Origin: Pseudomonas sp. RIT623
Lineage (GTDB): Bacteria; Pseudomonadota; Gammaproteobacteria; Pseudomonadales; Pseudomonadaceae
Assembly (NCBI RefSeq): GCF_004519305.1
Contig: NZ_SOZA01000008.1
Span: forward strand, 124,001-188,000
Direction: 5' to 3'
DNA length: 64,000 bases
In this document: positions 34,045 to 43,700 of the stretch, piece after piece
Layout of the letters: each line of letters starts with the position of its first letter
How positions within the stretch are numbered: position 1 is the first letter of the stretch
Position numbers and translations under genes: made by a program
The notes under the pieces: generated by a model
What the model was told of the DNA's origin: nothing
Databases searched by the model: none
Seen by the model: only the letters and a program-made list of their open reading frames with translations

Positions 34045-34821
34045 ATGTCTTGTTCCCTGCTGCACCTAGAGCGCCTGCACTGGTCGCTGTCCGCCACCGG
34101 GCCAGACCTGCTGGCCGGTATCGACCTCAAGGTCCAATCCGGCGAATTCGTCGGCCTGATTGGGCCCAATGGCAGCGGCAAGACCAGCCTGCTGCGCTGC
34201 GCCTACCGTTTCAGCCGGCCACGGGCTGGCCGGGTGCTGCTCGATGGCGAGGATATCTGGCTGCACCCGCCGCGCTGGCTGGCCCAGCGGGTGGCGGTGA
34301 TGCTCCAGGAGTTTCCCGAGGATTTTGGCCTGAGCGTGCGCGACGTCGTGGCCATGGGTCGCACCCCGCACCTGGGCTGGCTCGACGCAGGCGGCGACTC
34401 GGCGCCGGTGGACCACGCCCTGCGCCAGCTGAACCTGCAGGATCGCGCCGAGCAAGGCTTCGCCAGCCTGTCCGGTGGCGAAAAGCAGCGTGTGCTGCTG
34501 GCCCGGGCCTTGGCCCAGCAGCCGCGCCTGCTGATTCTCGACGAGCCGACCAACCACCTCGACCCACGCCACCAGCTCGCCCTGCTGCAACACCTGCGCG
34601 GCAGCGGCCTGGGCTTGCTGGCCAGCTTCCACGACCTCAACCTGGCGGCGACGTTCTGCGACCGCCTGTACCTGATCGAGCAAGGCCGGATCATCGCCCA
34701 GGGCACGCCCGCCGAGGTGTTGACCGAGCAATGCCTGGCCGAGGTGTTCGGGGTTCACGCCCTGGTCGACCGTCACCCCGTGGGCGAGCACCCACGCATT
34801 ACCTGGATTCGTCACGCATGA
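34045..34821 (+). CDS. Cobalamin-type ABC transporter ATP-binding protein (BtuD-like)
   Basis: This 258-aa ATPase of the FecCD-type importer family has Walker A GPNGSGKTS, Q-loop VMLQEFPEDFGL, signature LSGGEKQR and Walker B LLILDEPTNHLD. The ATG at 34045 follows the riboswitch. It overlaps the next gene by 4 bp. The regulation by a cobalamin riboswitch makes B12 or a corrinoid the likely substrate; iron-siderophore transport is the family alternative. Confidence 0.9.
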   Translation: MSCSLLHLERLHWSLSATGPDLLAGIDLKVQSGEFVGLIGPNGSGKTSLLRCAYRFSRPRAGRVLLDGEDIWLHPPRWLAQRVAVMLQEFPEDFGLSVRDVVAMGRTPHLGWLDAGGDSAPVDHALRQLNLQDRAEQGFASLSGGEKQRVLLARALAQQPRLLILDEPTNHLDPRHQLALLQHLRGSGLGLLASFHDLNLAATFCDRLYLIEQGRIIAQGTPAEVLTEQCLAEVFGVHALVDRHPVGEHPRITWIRHA

Positions 34822-35780
34822 CCCGCCTGTTGCTTGCCCTGTTCGCCTGCCTGCCACTGTGTGCCCTGGCACAAGGCTTTCCCGTGACCGTGCGCAGTTG
34901 CGAGCGCGCGGTCACCTTCAGCCAGCCACCGCAACGGGCGGTGAGCCACGACGTCAACTTGACCGGCATGCTGCTGGCACTGGGGCTGCGCGAGCGCATG
35001 GTCGGCTACAGCGGCATCAGTGGCTGGAAAAGCCTCGCCCCGACGATGCGCGAGGCCCTGCACGGCCTGCCGGAACTGGCATCGCGCTATCCGTCGGTGG
35101 AAACCCTGCTCGCGGCCGACGCCGACTTTCTGTTCGCCGGCTGGAGCTATGGCATGCAGGTCGGCGGGCCGCTCACCCCGCAGCGCCTGGCAACGTTCGG
35201 CATTCCGGTATACGAACTGAGCGAATCCTGCTCACGGATCATGCCCTGGCACCCGGCAAGCCTCGACGACCTGTACACCGACCTGGGCAACCTGGGCCGG
35301 ATCTTCGGCGTCAGCGCACGGGCCGACAGTCTGGTCGAGCAACTGCGCCTGCGTATCGCACGAGTCCGCGCTTCGTTGGCCTCGCTCCAGGCCCGACCAC
35401 GGGTGTTTCTCTACGACAGCGGCGAGGACCGCCCCACCACCTCCGGCAGCCTGGGCATGCCCCAGGCACTGATCGATACGGCCGGCGGCAGTAATGTCAT
35501 GGCCGACGTGCCTGCCAGCTGGACCGAGGTCAGCTGGGAAAGCGTGGTCGAGCGCGATCCCGAGGTAATCGTCATCGTCGACTACGGCCCGACCACCTGG
35601 CAGCAAAAACGCGACTACCTGTTGCAGCACCCGGCGCTGGGCAGCGTCACGGCGATTCGCCAAAAGCGCTTCGTGGTGTTGTCCTATCTGCAGGTGACGC
35701 CATCGGTGGACAACGCCGAGGCCATTGAACGTCTCGCCCAGGCGCTGCACCCGCAGCGCTTTGCCGGGGCGCAACGGTGA
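34818..35780 (+). CDS. Corrinoid/iron-type ABC substrate-binding protein (BtuF-like)
   Basis: This 320-aa protein has a signal peptide (MTRLLLALFACLPLCALAQG) and a helical-backbone binding fold: PQRAVSHDVNLTGMLLALGL, YPSVETLLAADADFLFAGWS, and near the end VVLSYLQVTPSVDNAEAIE. It has overlapping starts with both neighbours (ATGA at 34818, GTGA at 35777). It captures the ligand in the periplasm for the permease that follows. Confidence 0.9.
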   Translation: MTRLLLALFACLPLCALAQGFPVTVRSCERAVTFSQPPQRAVSHDVNLTGMLLALGLRERMVGYSGISGWKSLAPTMREALHGLPELASRYPSVETLLAADADFLFAGWSYGMQVGGPLTPQRLATFGIPVYELSESCSRIMPWHPASLDDLYTDLGNLGRIFGVSARADSLVEQLRLRIARVRASLASLQARPRVFLYDSGEDRPTTSGSLGMPQALIDTAGGSNVMADVPASWTEVSWESVVERDPEVIVIVDYGPTTWQQKRDYLLQHPALGSVTAIRQKRFVVLSYLQVTPSVDNAEAIERLAQALHPQRFAGAQR

Positions 35781-36802
35781 GCTTGTTGCGCCGTCCTATC
35801 GGCTACCGCCTGCTGTTGATCGGCCTGGGCGCCGCACTGTTTGCCTCATGCCTGTTGTCGCTGGGCTTCGGTGCAGCGCAGGTACCAGCAGGCAAGATAC
35901 TGGAGATCATGTTGCAGCAACTGGGCCTGGCCCCGGCGACAGGCGCCGGCCGTGGCCAGACCCAGATCGTCTGGCAGATCCGCGCGCCACGAGTGTTGCT
36001 GGGGGCTTTGGTCGGTGCCGGGTTGGCCCTGGTCGGCAGCGCCCTGCAAGCGGTCACCCGCAACCCGCTGGCCGACCCGCACCTGTTGGGCGTGAGTTCG
36101 GGCGCGGTACTAGGGGCGGTGCTGGTGGTGCTGTACCTTGGGCCTTTCGCCGGGGTGCTGAGCCTGCCCTTGGCGGCCTTTGTCGGCGCCCTCGGCTGCA
36201 TGCTGCTGGTGCTGGGCGTTGCCAGCCGGCGCGGGCGCCTGGACAGCGAGCAACTGTTGCTGGCCGGGGTTGCGGTGTCGTTCGTGGTGATGGCCTTGGC
36301 CAACCTACTGCTGTACACCGGTGACCCCCATGCCGCCAGCTCGGTGATGTTCTGGATGCTCGGCGGGCTGGGCCTGGCGCAATGGTCGCTGCTGTGGCTG
36401 CCAGGGTTGGCCGTGCTGGCCGGTTTTGCCCTGCTGATGGCGCTGGCTCGCGCGCTCAATGCGCTGATGAGCGGCGAACAGACCGCGGTCAGCCTGGGCT
36501 TCGACACGCGCCGTGTGCGCGCCGTGGTGTTCGTCGGCTGCGCGTTGCTCACCGGTGTGCTGGTGTCGTTGTCCGGGGCTATCGGTTTCGTCGGGTTGAT
36601 GCTGCCGCACATGGCCCGGCGCCTGGTCGGCGCCGAGCACCGTCGGCTGTTGCCGGTTTGCGCGTTGCTGGGGGCATTGTTCGTGGTCTGGGTCGATTTG
36701 GCGGCGCGTACCTTGATTGCGCCGCAGGACCTGCCCATCGGTATTGCCACGGCGGCGTTGGGGGGCGGATTTTTTATCGTGTTGCTGCGGCGCAGGGGGT
36801 GA
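35777..36802 (+). CDS. FecCD-family ABC permease (BtuC-like)
   Basis: This 341-aa inner-membrane permease has about nine to ten helices. Family motifs are present: QIRAPRVLLGALVGAGLALVGSALQAVTRNPLADPHLLG and the cytoplasmic loop GAIGFVGLMLPHMARRLVGAEHR. The start is GTG 35777, overlapping the binding-protein stop. Third gene of the riboswitch-controlled operon. Confidence 0.92.
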   Translation: MSLLRRPIGYRLLLIGLGAALFASCLLSLGFGAAQVPAGKILEIMLQQLGLAPATGAGRGQTQIVWQIRAPRVLLGALVGAGLALVGSALQAVTRNPLADPHLLGVSSGAVLGAVLVVLYLGPFAGVLSLPLAAFVGALGCMLLVLGVASRRGRLDSEQLLLAGVAVSFVVMALANLLLYTGDPHAASSVMFWMLGGLGLAQWSLLWLPGLAVLAGFALLMALARALNALMSGEQTAVSLGFDTRRVRAVVFVGCALLTGVLVSLSGAIGFVGLMLPHMARRLVGAEHRRLLPVCALLGALFVVWVDLAARTLIAPQDLPIGIATAALGGGFFIVLLRRRG

Positions 36803-37015
36803 GCGCTGGCCCCGTGGGCATGCGCCGCTGGCCTTTGCAGCGCCTATCAGCCGCCCCTGAAGTAGCACCAGGCGGCCATTAGCCACCTAGCACATCTGCC
36901 CTACATCCCGCAGGGTACAGCGACGCTATAGTCGTTCTACCCCTCGTCCGGCCAGTACCTCCCTTTCCTGGCCGGGCGGGTGGCGTTCCGAGAACAATGC
37001 CAAGGAAGCAACGCG

Positions 37016-37327
37016 ATGATCCCCATGTCCCTCCCCATCAAGTCCCTGGTCCTGCTCGCCGGCCTCGCCGCCGTGGCCGGTTGCCAGACCGCCTCGCCCA
37101 ATGCCGACACCCTCAAGCAACGCACCGAGGTCACCCTCGGCGTGCCGGTGAGCAAGGTCAGCAACCTGCGCAGCGACTCCACCACCACCTACTACACCGT
37201 GAGCACCGGCAAAGGGCAGTTCGACTGCCAAGTGGCCAGTGGCGGCATGGTGGCCATCGCCGGCATGGGCCTGGTCACCCCATCACCCAACTGCTGGAAG
37301 GAAGGTCAGGCGCCGACCTTCCAGTGA
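37016..37327 (+). CDS. Small lipoprotein
   Basis: This 103-aa protein has the signal SLVLLAGLAAVAGC with a lipobox. The mature part (TLGVPVSKVSNLRSDSTTTYYTVSTGKGQFDCQV) has two cysteines (FDCQ and PNCW) that could pair. An aagga site precedes ATG 37016. Conserved-looking, function unknown. It is convergent with the hybrid kinase gene. Confidence 0.8.
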   Translation: MIPMSLPIKSLVLLAGLAAVAGCQTASPNADTLKQRTEVTLGVPVSKVSNLRSDSTTTYYTVSTGKGQFDCQVASGGMVAIAGMGLVTPSPNCWKEGQAPTFQ

Positions 37328-37345
37328 CCATTCGCAGCGTCACCT

Positions 37346-37405
37346 TAGTGCCCTGTCTCGCAAATACGTTCTCTTTTGGCGAGTGATTTTCGCGACAGGA
37401 CACTA
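37346..37405. repeat. 60-bp inverted-repeat unit (MITE-like) between convergent genes
   Basis: The ends tagtgccctgtctcgc and the complement of tttcgcgacaggacacta pair over about 18 positions with two differences. The centre contains gcaaatacg, also present in the 26-bp motif at 5814 and 25561. The right end supplies the stop codon of the kinase gene. It may work as a bidirectional terminator. Confidence 0.55.
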
Positions 37406-39022
37406 GCTGGTAGGCGCCGCGCTGGTTTCACGCAATGCCCGCAACGCCGCGCGCAGTTCCGCTGGCCGCACCGGCTTGGCCAGTACGGCGATGCCGCGTG
37501 CCTGCAAGGCGCCTTGCAGGCGGTCGAGATCGTGCCCGGTCATGATCAGTGCCGGCACTCGCTCGCCGCGCTGGGCGCGAAGTTGGTCGATGCAGTCGAT
37601 GCCCGTGGCCTGCGGCCCCAGGTCGTAGTCGGCGACGATCACCTCGCAGTCACTGCTCAGCCCATTGGCCGAGCTCTCGGCCTGCACCTGGCAGCCCCAG
37701 CGCTGCAGCAAGGCGCTGGTGGCCTGCAGCACGTTATGGTCATCCTCCACCAGGCACACCCGCAAACCACTGAGCATGCCGGCCTGGATCGCCTGATCGG
37801 CAGTCGCGCGCGGCACTTGCGCCGGCACTTTGGCCAACCCTTGCAAGGTCACGCAGGTGCCATGCCCAGGTCGCGAGCGCAGGCTGACCTCAAGCCCCAT
37901 CAACTGGCCCAGGCGCTTGACGATGGCCAGCCCCAGGCCCACGCCCTCGACGTCCTTGTCGCGCAGCTCGCGCACCCGGTAGAACTCCTCGAACACCTTG
38001 TCCTGGTGCTCCTCGGCGATGCCCCGGCCACGGTCGCAGACGACAATGGCCAGGCCCTCGCCGCGGGGCCGCAGGCCAATCAGCAAGGGACGCCCGGCGG
38101 CGTACTTGAAACTGTTGGACAGCACGTTCTGCACCATGGTTGCCAGCATCCCTGGGTCGGCGCGGGTCCAGTGCCGGCTGGGCATCAGGCGCATCTCCAC
38201 GCCGGCCCAGCGCGCCGCTTCGTGGTTCTGGCGCAGCAGTTCGCGCAAGAACGGCTCCACGGCGAACGACTCCCACTTCGGCTGCACCCGGCCGTTGTCC
38301 AAGGTGTACAGGTCGAGGATCGAGCGGAACAGCTGCGAGACGTTGAGCAGCGATCGATCGATGCTGTCCACCAGGCGCCGCTCCTCATCGCCCAGGCGCG
38401 CCTCGCGCAGGCAGGCGGTGAACAGGCCAATGGAGTGGATCGGCTGGCGCAGGTCATGGCTGGCTTGGGCCAGGAAGCGCGACTTTTCTCGGGTCGCCGC
38501 CTCGGCCAGGGCGGTGGCCTTGCGCGTGCGTTCGAGCAGCAGGTGGGCGTAGAACGGAATCAAGGTGCTGGTGGTGAGCAACATCAGCAGCATGAACGGC
38601 TGCTGCTGCCAGTACGGGGTCAGTTGCCAGACCACCAGCAACGCCCCCAGGGCCAGCACCGTGGCGATGGCCAGGTAGCGCGAGCCAAAGCGCATGCCAT
38701 TGCCCAGGTTGATCCAGACCATCACCGCATATAGCGGCAACGCCGCCTCGCCACCGACCACCAGTCCGAAACTGGTGCCGGTGTAGTCGCCCAGCATGCC
38801 AAGGATTCGCCGGGCCGGGTAATGCCCCGGCCAACGCTTGATGGCCTGGCGCATGCCCACCGAGGCCACCACGAAACAGGCGTAATAGAGAAGCACCGGC
38901 AGATAGGTCGCGACCTCCCGCCCCGGCAGGAAACCCAGCAGTGCCACGTAGGTGATGGCACAGGAGGCGACGATGATGCGCAGGTTGGCTTGGTCCAGTT
39001 CGTTGTTTTTCTCGAACTTCAT
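37403..39022 (-). CDS. Hybrid sensor histidine kinase (membrane-bound)
   Basis: This 539-aa protein has six or so N-terminal helices (residues about 15-175), a HisKA domain with SRFLAQASHDLRQPIHSIG, an HATPase (ATMVQNVLSNSFKYAAG; VCDRGRGIAEE; VGLGLAIVKRLG) and a C-terminal receiver (VCLVEDDHNVL; VIVADYDLGP supplies the phosphorylated Asp). ATG 39022 was chosen because aaggaag lies ahead of it. Divergent from a LuxR-type response regulator 106 bp away, its likely partner. Stimulus unknown. Confidence 0.9.
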   Translation of the reverse strand: MKFEKNNELDQANLRIIVASCAITYVALLGFLPGREVATYLPVLLYYACFVVASVGMRQAIKRWPGHYPARRILGMLGDYTGTSFGLVVGGEAALPLYAVMVWINLGNGMRFGSRYLAIATVLALGALLVVWQLTPYWQQQPFMLLMLLTTSTLIPFYAHLLLERTRKATALAEAATREKSRFLAQASHDLRQPIHSIGLFTACLREARLGDEERRLVDSIDRSLLNVSQLFRSILDLYTLDNGRVQPKWESFAVEPFLRELLRQNHEAARWAGVEMRLMPSRHWTRADPGMLATMVQNVLSNSFKYAAGRPLLIGLRPRGEGLAIVVCDRGRGIAEEHQDKVFEEFYRVRELRDKDVEGVGLGLAIVKRLGQLMGLEVSLRSRPGHGTCVTLQGLAKVPAQVPRATADQAIQAGMLSGLRVCLVEDDHNVLQATSALLQRWGCQVQAESSANGLSSDCEVIVADYDLGPQATGIDCIDQLRAQRGERVPALIMTGHDLDRLQGALQARGIAVLAKPVRPAELRAALRALRETSAAPTS

Positions 39023-39128
39023 GGGGTAACTTCCTTGTGCGCCAGTAGTCATTTCCTGCAAGTGCCCGGCAAATGGCCGCAGGTGACTGCTAAATTAGCA
39101 TGTGTTGGCTAACAGGGAGTTCCACGAC

Positions 39129-39743
39129 GTGACGTGCCGCATCATCGTGGCGGACGACCATCCGCTGTTCAGGGAAGCCATGGCCAGTACCGTGCGCCGT
39201 CTGTTGCCGGACGCCGAGCTTGACCAGGCTGGCAACCTTCAGGACGTGCTGCGCCTGGCCAGCCAGGGCGCGCCCCCGGACACCCTGATCCTCGACCTGC
39301 GTTTCCCCGGCCTGAGCTGCATCGCCCGCCTTGCCGAGCTGCGTCGGCAACTGCCGCGCACCACCCTGATCATCGCCTCGATGGTCGACGACCCTACAGT
39401 CGTTGCCGAGGTGATGGACGCCGGTGCCGATGGTTTCATTGGCAAGAGCCTGACCCCGGATGAGATCGGGGCGGCGATTCTGGCCATTCGCGAGGGCGAC
39501 GTGGTGGTGCGCTATGCACCTTCCGGGTTGCTGCCGCAGATGGCCGCCGATAGCGAGCTGGAGCAGCTCACCCGTCGCCAGCAGGATGTGCTGCGGCTGA
39601 TCGCCCAGGGCAAGACCAACAAGGAGATCGCCCGTGAGCTGGATATCTCGCCGTTCACCGTGCGCATCCATGTCTCGTCGCTACTCAAGACCCTCAACGT
39701 GCTGACCCGTACTGCGGCGGCGGTGAAGTATTCCGGGAGTTGA
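39129..39743 (+). CDS. NarL/LuxR-family response regulator
   Basis: This 204-aa protein has a receiver domain (RIIVADDHPLFREAM; LILDLRFPGLS; VMDAGADGFIGKS) and a LuxR-type DNA-binding domain (LTRRQQDVLRLIAQGKTNKEIARELDISPFTVRIHVSSLLK). The start GTG 39129 has agggag at good spacing. A longer frame from 39102 lacks one. Probable partner of the divergent hybrid kinase. Confidence 0.9.
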   Translation: MTCRIIVADDHPLFREAMASTVRRLLPDAELDQAGNLQDVLRLASQGAPPDTLILDLRFPGLSCIARLAELRRQLPRTTLIIASMVDDPTVVAEVMDAGADGFIGKSLTPDEIGAAILAIREGDVVVRYAPSGLLPQMAADSELEQLTRRQQDVLRLIAQGKTNKEIARELDISPFTVRIHVSSLLKTLNVLTRTAAAVKYSGS

Positions 39744-39828
39744 GGCGCGTTGGGCGCAAGGGCGTTTGGCGAAAGGCTTGCAGCGCCTGGTCGCTTCCAC
39801 GCCACAGCCTGCAATAACCTGAAAAGCC

Positions 39829-40050
39829 CTACTCCCGCCAACGCACCTGGGTGATCCCATAACGCTCGGCCATGGGTCGGCTGACTTTCCTGATCCGCTC
39901 CCGGCCGAATTTCGGAATGATCCCCAGGCCCGCATCGCAACTGGCCCAATGCCAAGCCTCGGCATTGTCCATGTGCTCCAGACGAATGATGAACTGGCGT
40001 GGCTGGCCATGCAGTTGGTACTCGATGGTGTACAGCTGGGGATTAGGCAT
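39829..40050 (-). CDS. Small conserved protein (DUF6555-like)
   Basis: This 73-aa protein, MPNPQLYTIEYQLHGQPRQF followed by HMDNAEAWHWASCDAGLGIIP, is a small soluble protein that I associate with the pseudomonad DUF6555 family. It ends in ITQVRWRE. Function unknown. It lies upstream of KGG genes on the same strand and shares the stress-region setting. Confidence 0.75.
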   Translation of the reverse strand: MPNPQLYTIEYQLHGQPRQFIIRLEHMDNAEAWHWASCDAGLGIIPKFGRERIRKVSRPMAERYGITQVRWRE

Positions 40051-40187
40051 TGCGCGAAGCCCTCCTCTTTTCCATGGATGACACTTCGACTGATCCAGCT
40101 TTGGCGAAAAAATTCAAAAGATTGTCAGACAAGGCGACGCCCGCGTTGAAACCACAGGCGGACGTCACCGCAGGCGCGGCGCTCAAG

Positions 40188-40397
40188 TCACCGGTTGCGA
40201 CCACCACCGTGGCTGTTCTGGCCGCCCTTGCGTCCCGCCTCGGAAGCCCGGGCACGGTCATTGGCGAAGTTGCCCCCCGAATTCTGCCCGCCCTTGTGTC
40301 CGGCGCGCGAAGCGCGCTCGCGGTCATTGGCAAAGTTGCCTGGGTTGGTTTCCTTGGTGCCGCCGCGTTGGCCGGCCTGCTCCTGGTCACGAGCCAT
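40188..40397 (-). CDS. KGG-repeat stress-induced small protein
   Basis: This 69-aa, glycine-rich, highly charged protein has two copies of a GNFANDRxRAS-AGxKGGQ repeat. Such KGG proteins are disordered, abundant in stationary phase and often linked to desiccation or osmotic tolerance. A second family member is encoded at 63365-63556. The start MARDQEQAG is preceded by a ggaga site. Confidence 0.88.
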   Translation of the reverse strand: MARDQEQAGQRGGTKETNPGNFANDRERASRAGHKGGQNSGGNFANDRARASEAGRKGGQNSHGGGRNR

Positions 40398-40732
40398 TTC
40401 GTTTCTCCTTTACCCATTGGTTTGACGTGGCACGGAATCACCCGTGCACAGGTTCCGAACCGGCTGAGCGCGAATCTGCTCAATGGCGCGGCCAAGGTTC
40501 GGACGAGCGGCAGCAGGCAGCCCGATCAAAAATGCCACCACTGGGCAACCGCGTTCGCACTTTTGTCCTCTGCCAAGGGTCACAGTCATGCACCACGAAC
40601 CATTGGCCCTCGGTTCGGTGGGAGCCGTCGTCGAACGGCCCATGACCGCTCGTCTGCCAATCGATCCGCAGCCTATAATCCGCCCACAGTGCCCGGCAGG
40701 GCCATCTCCCGATTCGCACAAGGCCCGTGCCC
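40398..40732. promoter_or_regulatory. Divergent promoter region before the CheB-CheR kinase gene
   Basis: This 335-bp gap has no credible gene. A perfect tataat (40674-40679, in gcctataatccg) lies 54 bp before the kinase start, a probable -10 element with no clear -35, compatible with sigma-S use. Elsewhere nothing was identified. Confidence 0.5.
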
Positions 40733-43700
40733 ATGAAGTCGTCCAGCAAAACCACCCTCGCCTCGCCGCACAACCCGGCGCTGAGCCCCAGCCACCTGGA
40801 TTTTCCAGTGGTCGGCATCGGTGCCTCGGCGGGCGGGCTGGAGGCAATCCGCACCTTCTTCCAGCACATGGTGCAAGACAGCGGCATGGCCTTCGTGGTG
40901 GTCCTGCACCTTTCCCCGGACCACCAGAGCCAGGCCGACCGCATCATCCAGGCGGTTACCCGGATGCCAGTGCGTCAGGTCACCGAACCGGTACCGATCG
41001 AGCGCAACCATGTCTATGTGATCGCCCCGGCCAACCGGCTGTCGACCAACGATGGATACCTGCGGGTCAGCCCCGCCAACCGCAGCCGCGGCGACCATGT
41101 GGCCATCGACCTGTTTTTCCGCGACCTGGCCGACGTGCACAAGGACCATGCCTTCTGCGTGGTACTCTCAGGCACCGGCAGCGACGGCGCCGTGGGGCTA
41201 TCGCGGATCAAGGAACAAGGTGGCGTGACCTTGGTGCAAACCCCCGAGGATGCCCTGTACCCCGACATGCCCCAGGCCGCGCTGGCCACCGGGATGGTCG
41301 ACCTGCTGCTGCCAGTGGCCGAGATGCCCGCCCGCCTGCTGACGCTCTGGCGCACCGCGCGCGCGGTCAAGCTGCCACGCATCGAGGACGACAGCCTGCC
41401 GCCGGCGTTGGGTGAGCGCGAAGGCGACCCCACCGTCAGCGACCCGCTGCTGGAGGAAATCCTCGCCCTGCTGCATGGCAACACCGGCCACGACTTCGCC
41501 CATTACAAGCGCGCCACGGTATTGCGCCGTCTCGAACGGCGTCTGCATGTCACCGGACAGACCGACCTGGCGGGCTACCGCGACTTTCTGCAGGCGCACC
41601 CCGAGGAAGCGCGGGCATTGCTGGCCGACATGCTGATCGGGGTGACCAACTTCTTCCGTGATCGCGAAGCGTTCGACGCCTTGCAGCGTCACGTGATGCC
41701 AGGCCTGGTCAATGATCATGGCGACGATGAGATCCGCGTCTGGTCGGCCGGCAGTTCCACCGGCGAGGAAGCCTACAGCCTGGCCATGCTGGTCACCGAG
41801 CAACTGGCCCTGGCCCAGCGCAGCGCCCAGGTGCAGATCTTCGCCACCGACCTTGACGAGCGCGCGGTGGCGATCGGCCGGCTTGGCCTGTACCCCGAGG
41901 CGATCGCAGCCGATGTTTCACCGCAACGGCTGCGGCAGTTCTTCGCCAAGCAAGACCAGCACTACCGGGTGCGCAAGGAGATTCGCGAGCAAGTGCTGTT
42001 CGCCCGGCACAACCTGTTGTCCGATCCGCCGTTTTCCCAGCTCGACCTGATCGTCTGCCGCAACCTGCTGATCTATCTGGACCGTGAAGTACAACGGGAC
42101 ATCCTGCGACTGTTCCATTTTGCCTTGCGTCCCGGCGGCCACCTGTTCCTGGGCAGTTCCGAATCGACGGACCTGGCCGCCGAGCTATTCGTGGCGGTGG
42201 ACAAACGCAACCGCATCTTCCGCGCCCGCGAGGTGTCCAGCAGCCGTCATCCCGAGCGCCTCCAGGCCCCGTTGCCAGCGGCGGCGCAGGCGCCCGTCAA
42301 GGCACGGGCCGGGCGCCGGCTGGCCTACGCCGAAATTCATCACCGCGCCTTGGCGCGTCGGTCGCCGCCCAGCCTGATCGTCGATGCCGACGGTAATATC
42401 TTGCACATGAGCGAGGGCGTCGGGCCTTTTTTACGGCATGCAGGCGGCGAGCTCAGCCACAACCTGCTCAACCTGGTGCTCGCGCCACTGCGCCCAGCGC
42501 TACGCAGCGCCTTGTTGCAGGCCCAGGGCAGCGGCCAGGCGGTGACATCACGGGCGATCAGCGTCAACCTCGATGAGCAGCGCAGCGACGTGCGCATCCT
42601 GGTACAGCCGCACCAGGACGAGCTCAGCGCCAGCGAGTGCCTGCTGGTGGTGCTCCAGGCCTGCGAAGCGGACCAACCCACCGCTGTCGGGCCAGCTATC
42701 GAACTGGCCGAGGGCACGTTGCTGGGCAACCTGGAGCGCGAACTGCATCGCACCCGCCTGCAATTGCAGGAAACCATCGAGCAATCGGAGTTTTCCAGCC
42801 AGGAGCTGACCGCGTCCAACGAAGAGATGCAGGCGATCAACGCCGAACTGCGCTCGGCCAGCGAAGAGCTGGAAACCAGCAAGGAAGAGTTGCAGTCGAT
42901 CAACGAGGAGTTATTGACGGTCAACTACGAGCTCAAGACCAAAGTCGAGGAAACCGACAAGGTCAACGACTACCTCAGCAACCTGATCGCCTCCACCGAC
43001 ATCGCCACCGTATTCGTCGACCGCAACCTGCATATCCGCTGGTTCACCCCGCGTGCCACCGACATCTTCAGCATGCTGCCGGTCGATACCGGGCGCTCGC
43101 TGCTCGACATCACCCACCGCCTCGATTACCCAGGCCTGGCCGATGACGCACGGGCCGTGGTGGAGCGCGAGACCACCATCGAACGCGAAGTGCTCGGCGA
43201 CAACCAGCACTGGTACCTGGCCCGCCTGCTGCCGTATCGGGCCAGCGAGCGCAATGTCGACGGCACTGTGCTGACCTTCATCGACATCAGCAAAAGCCGC
43301 GCCGCCGAAGAGCGCCTGCGCCAGGGCGAGGAGCGCATGCGCCTGGTGGCCGAGAGCACCCACGATTTCGCCATCATCCTGCTCGACGAACAGGGCCTGA
43401 TCATCGACTGGAATACCGGCGCCGCGCTGATTTTCGGTTATGGCAAGGACGAAGTGCTTGGCCAGCACTACCAGTTGATCTTCACCGAACAAGACCGCGG
43501 CGATGGTGTGCCCGAACGCGAGCTGCGCGCCGCACGCCTGCATGGCCGTGGCCAGGACGAACGCTGGCACGTGCGCAAGGACGGCAGCCGCTTTTATTGC
43601 AGCGGCGAGGTGTCGCGCCTGAAGGGCAGCAGCCTGCGCGGCTACGTCAAGATCGCCCGTGACCTGACCGGGCACAAGCGCCTGCACGACGAGCAGACCA

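Noticed and set aside
40188..40397. Internal KGG repeats considered as a CRISPR-like or tandem DNA repeat
   Set aside because: Only two protein-level copies with diverged DNA and no spacers.
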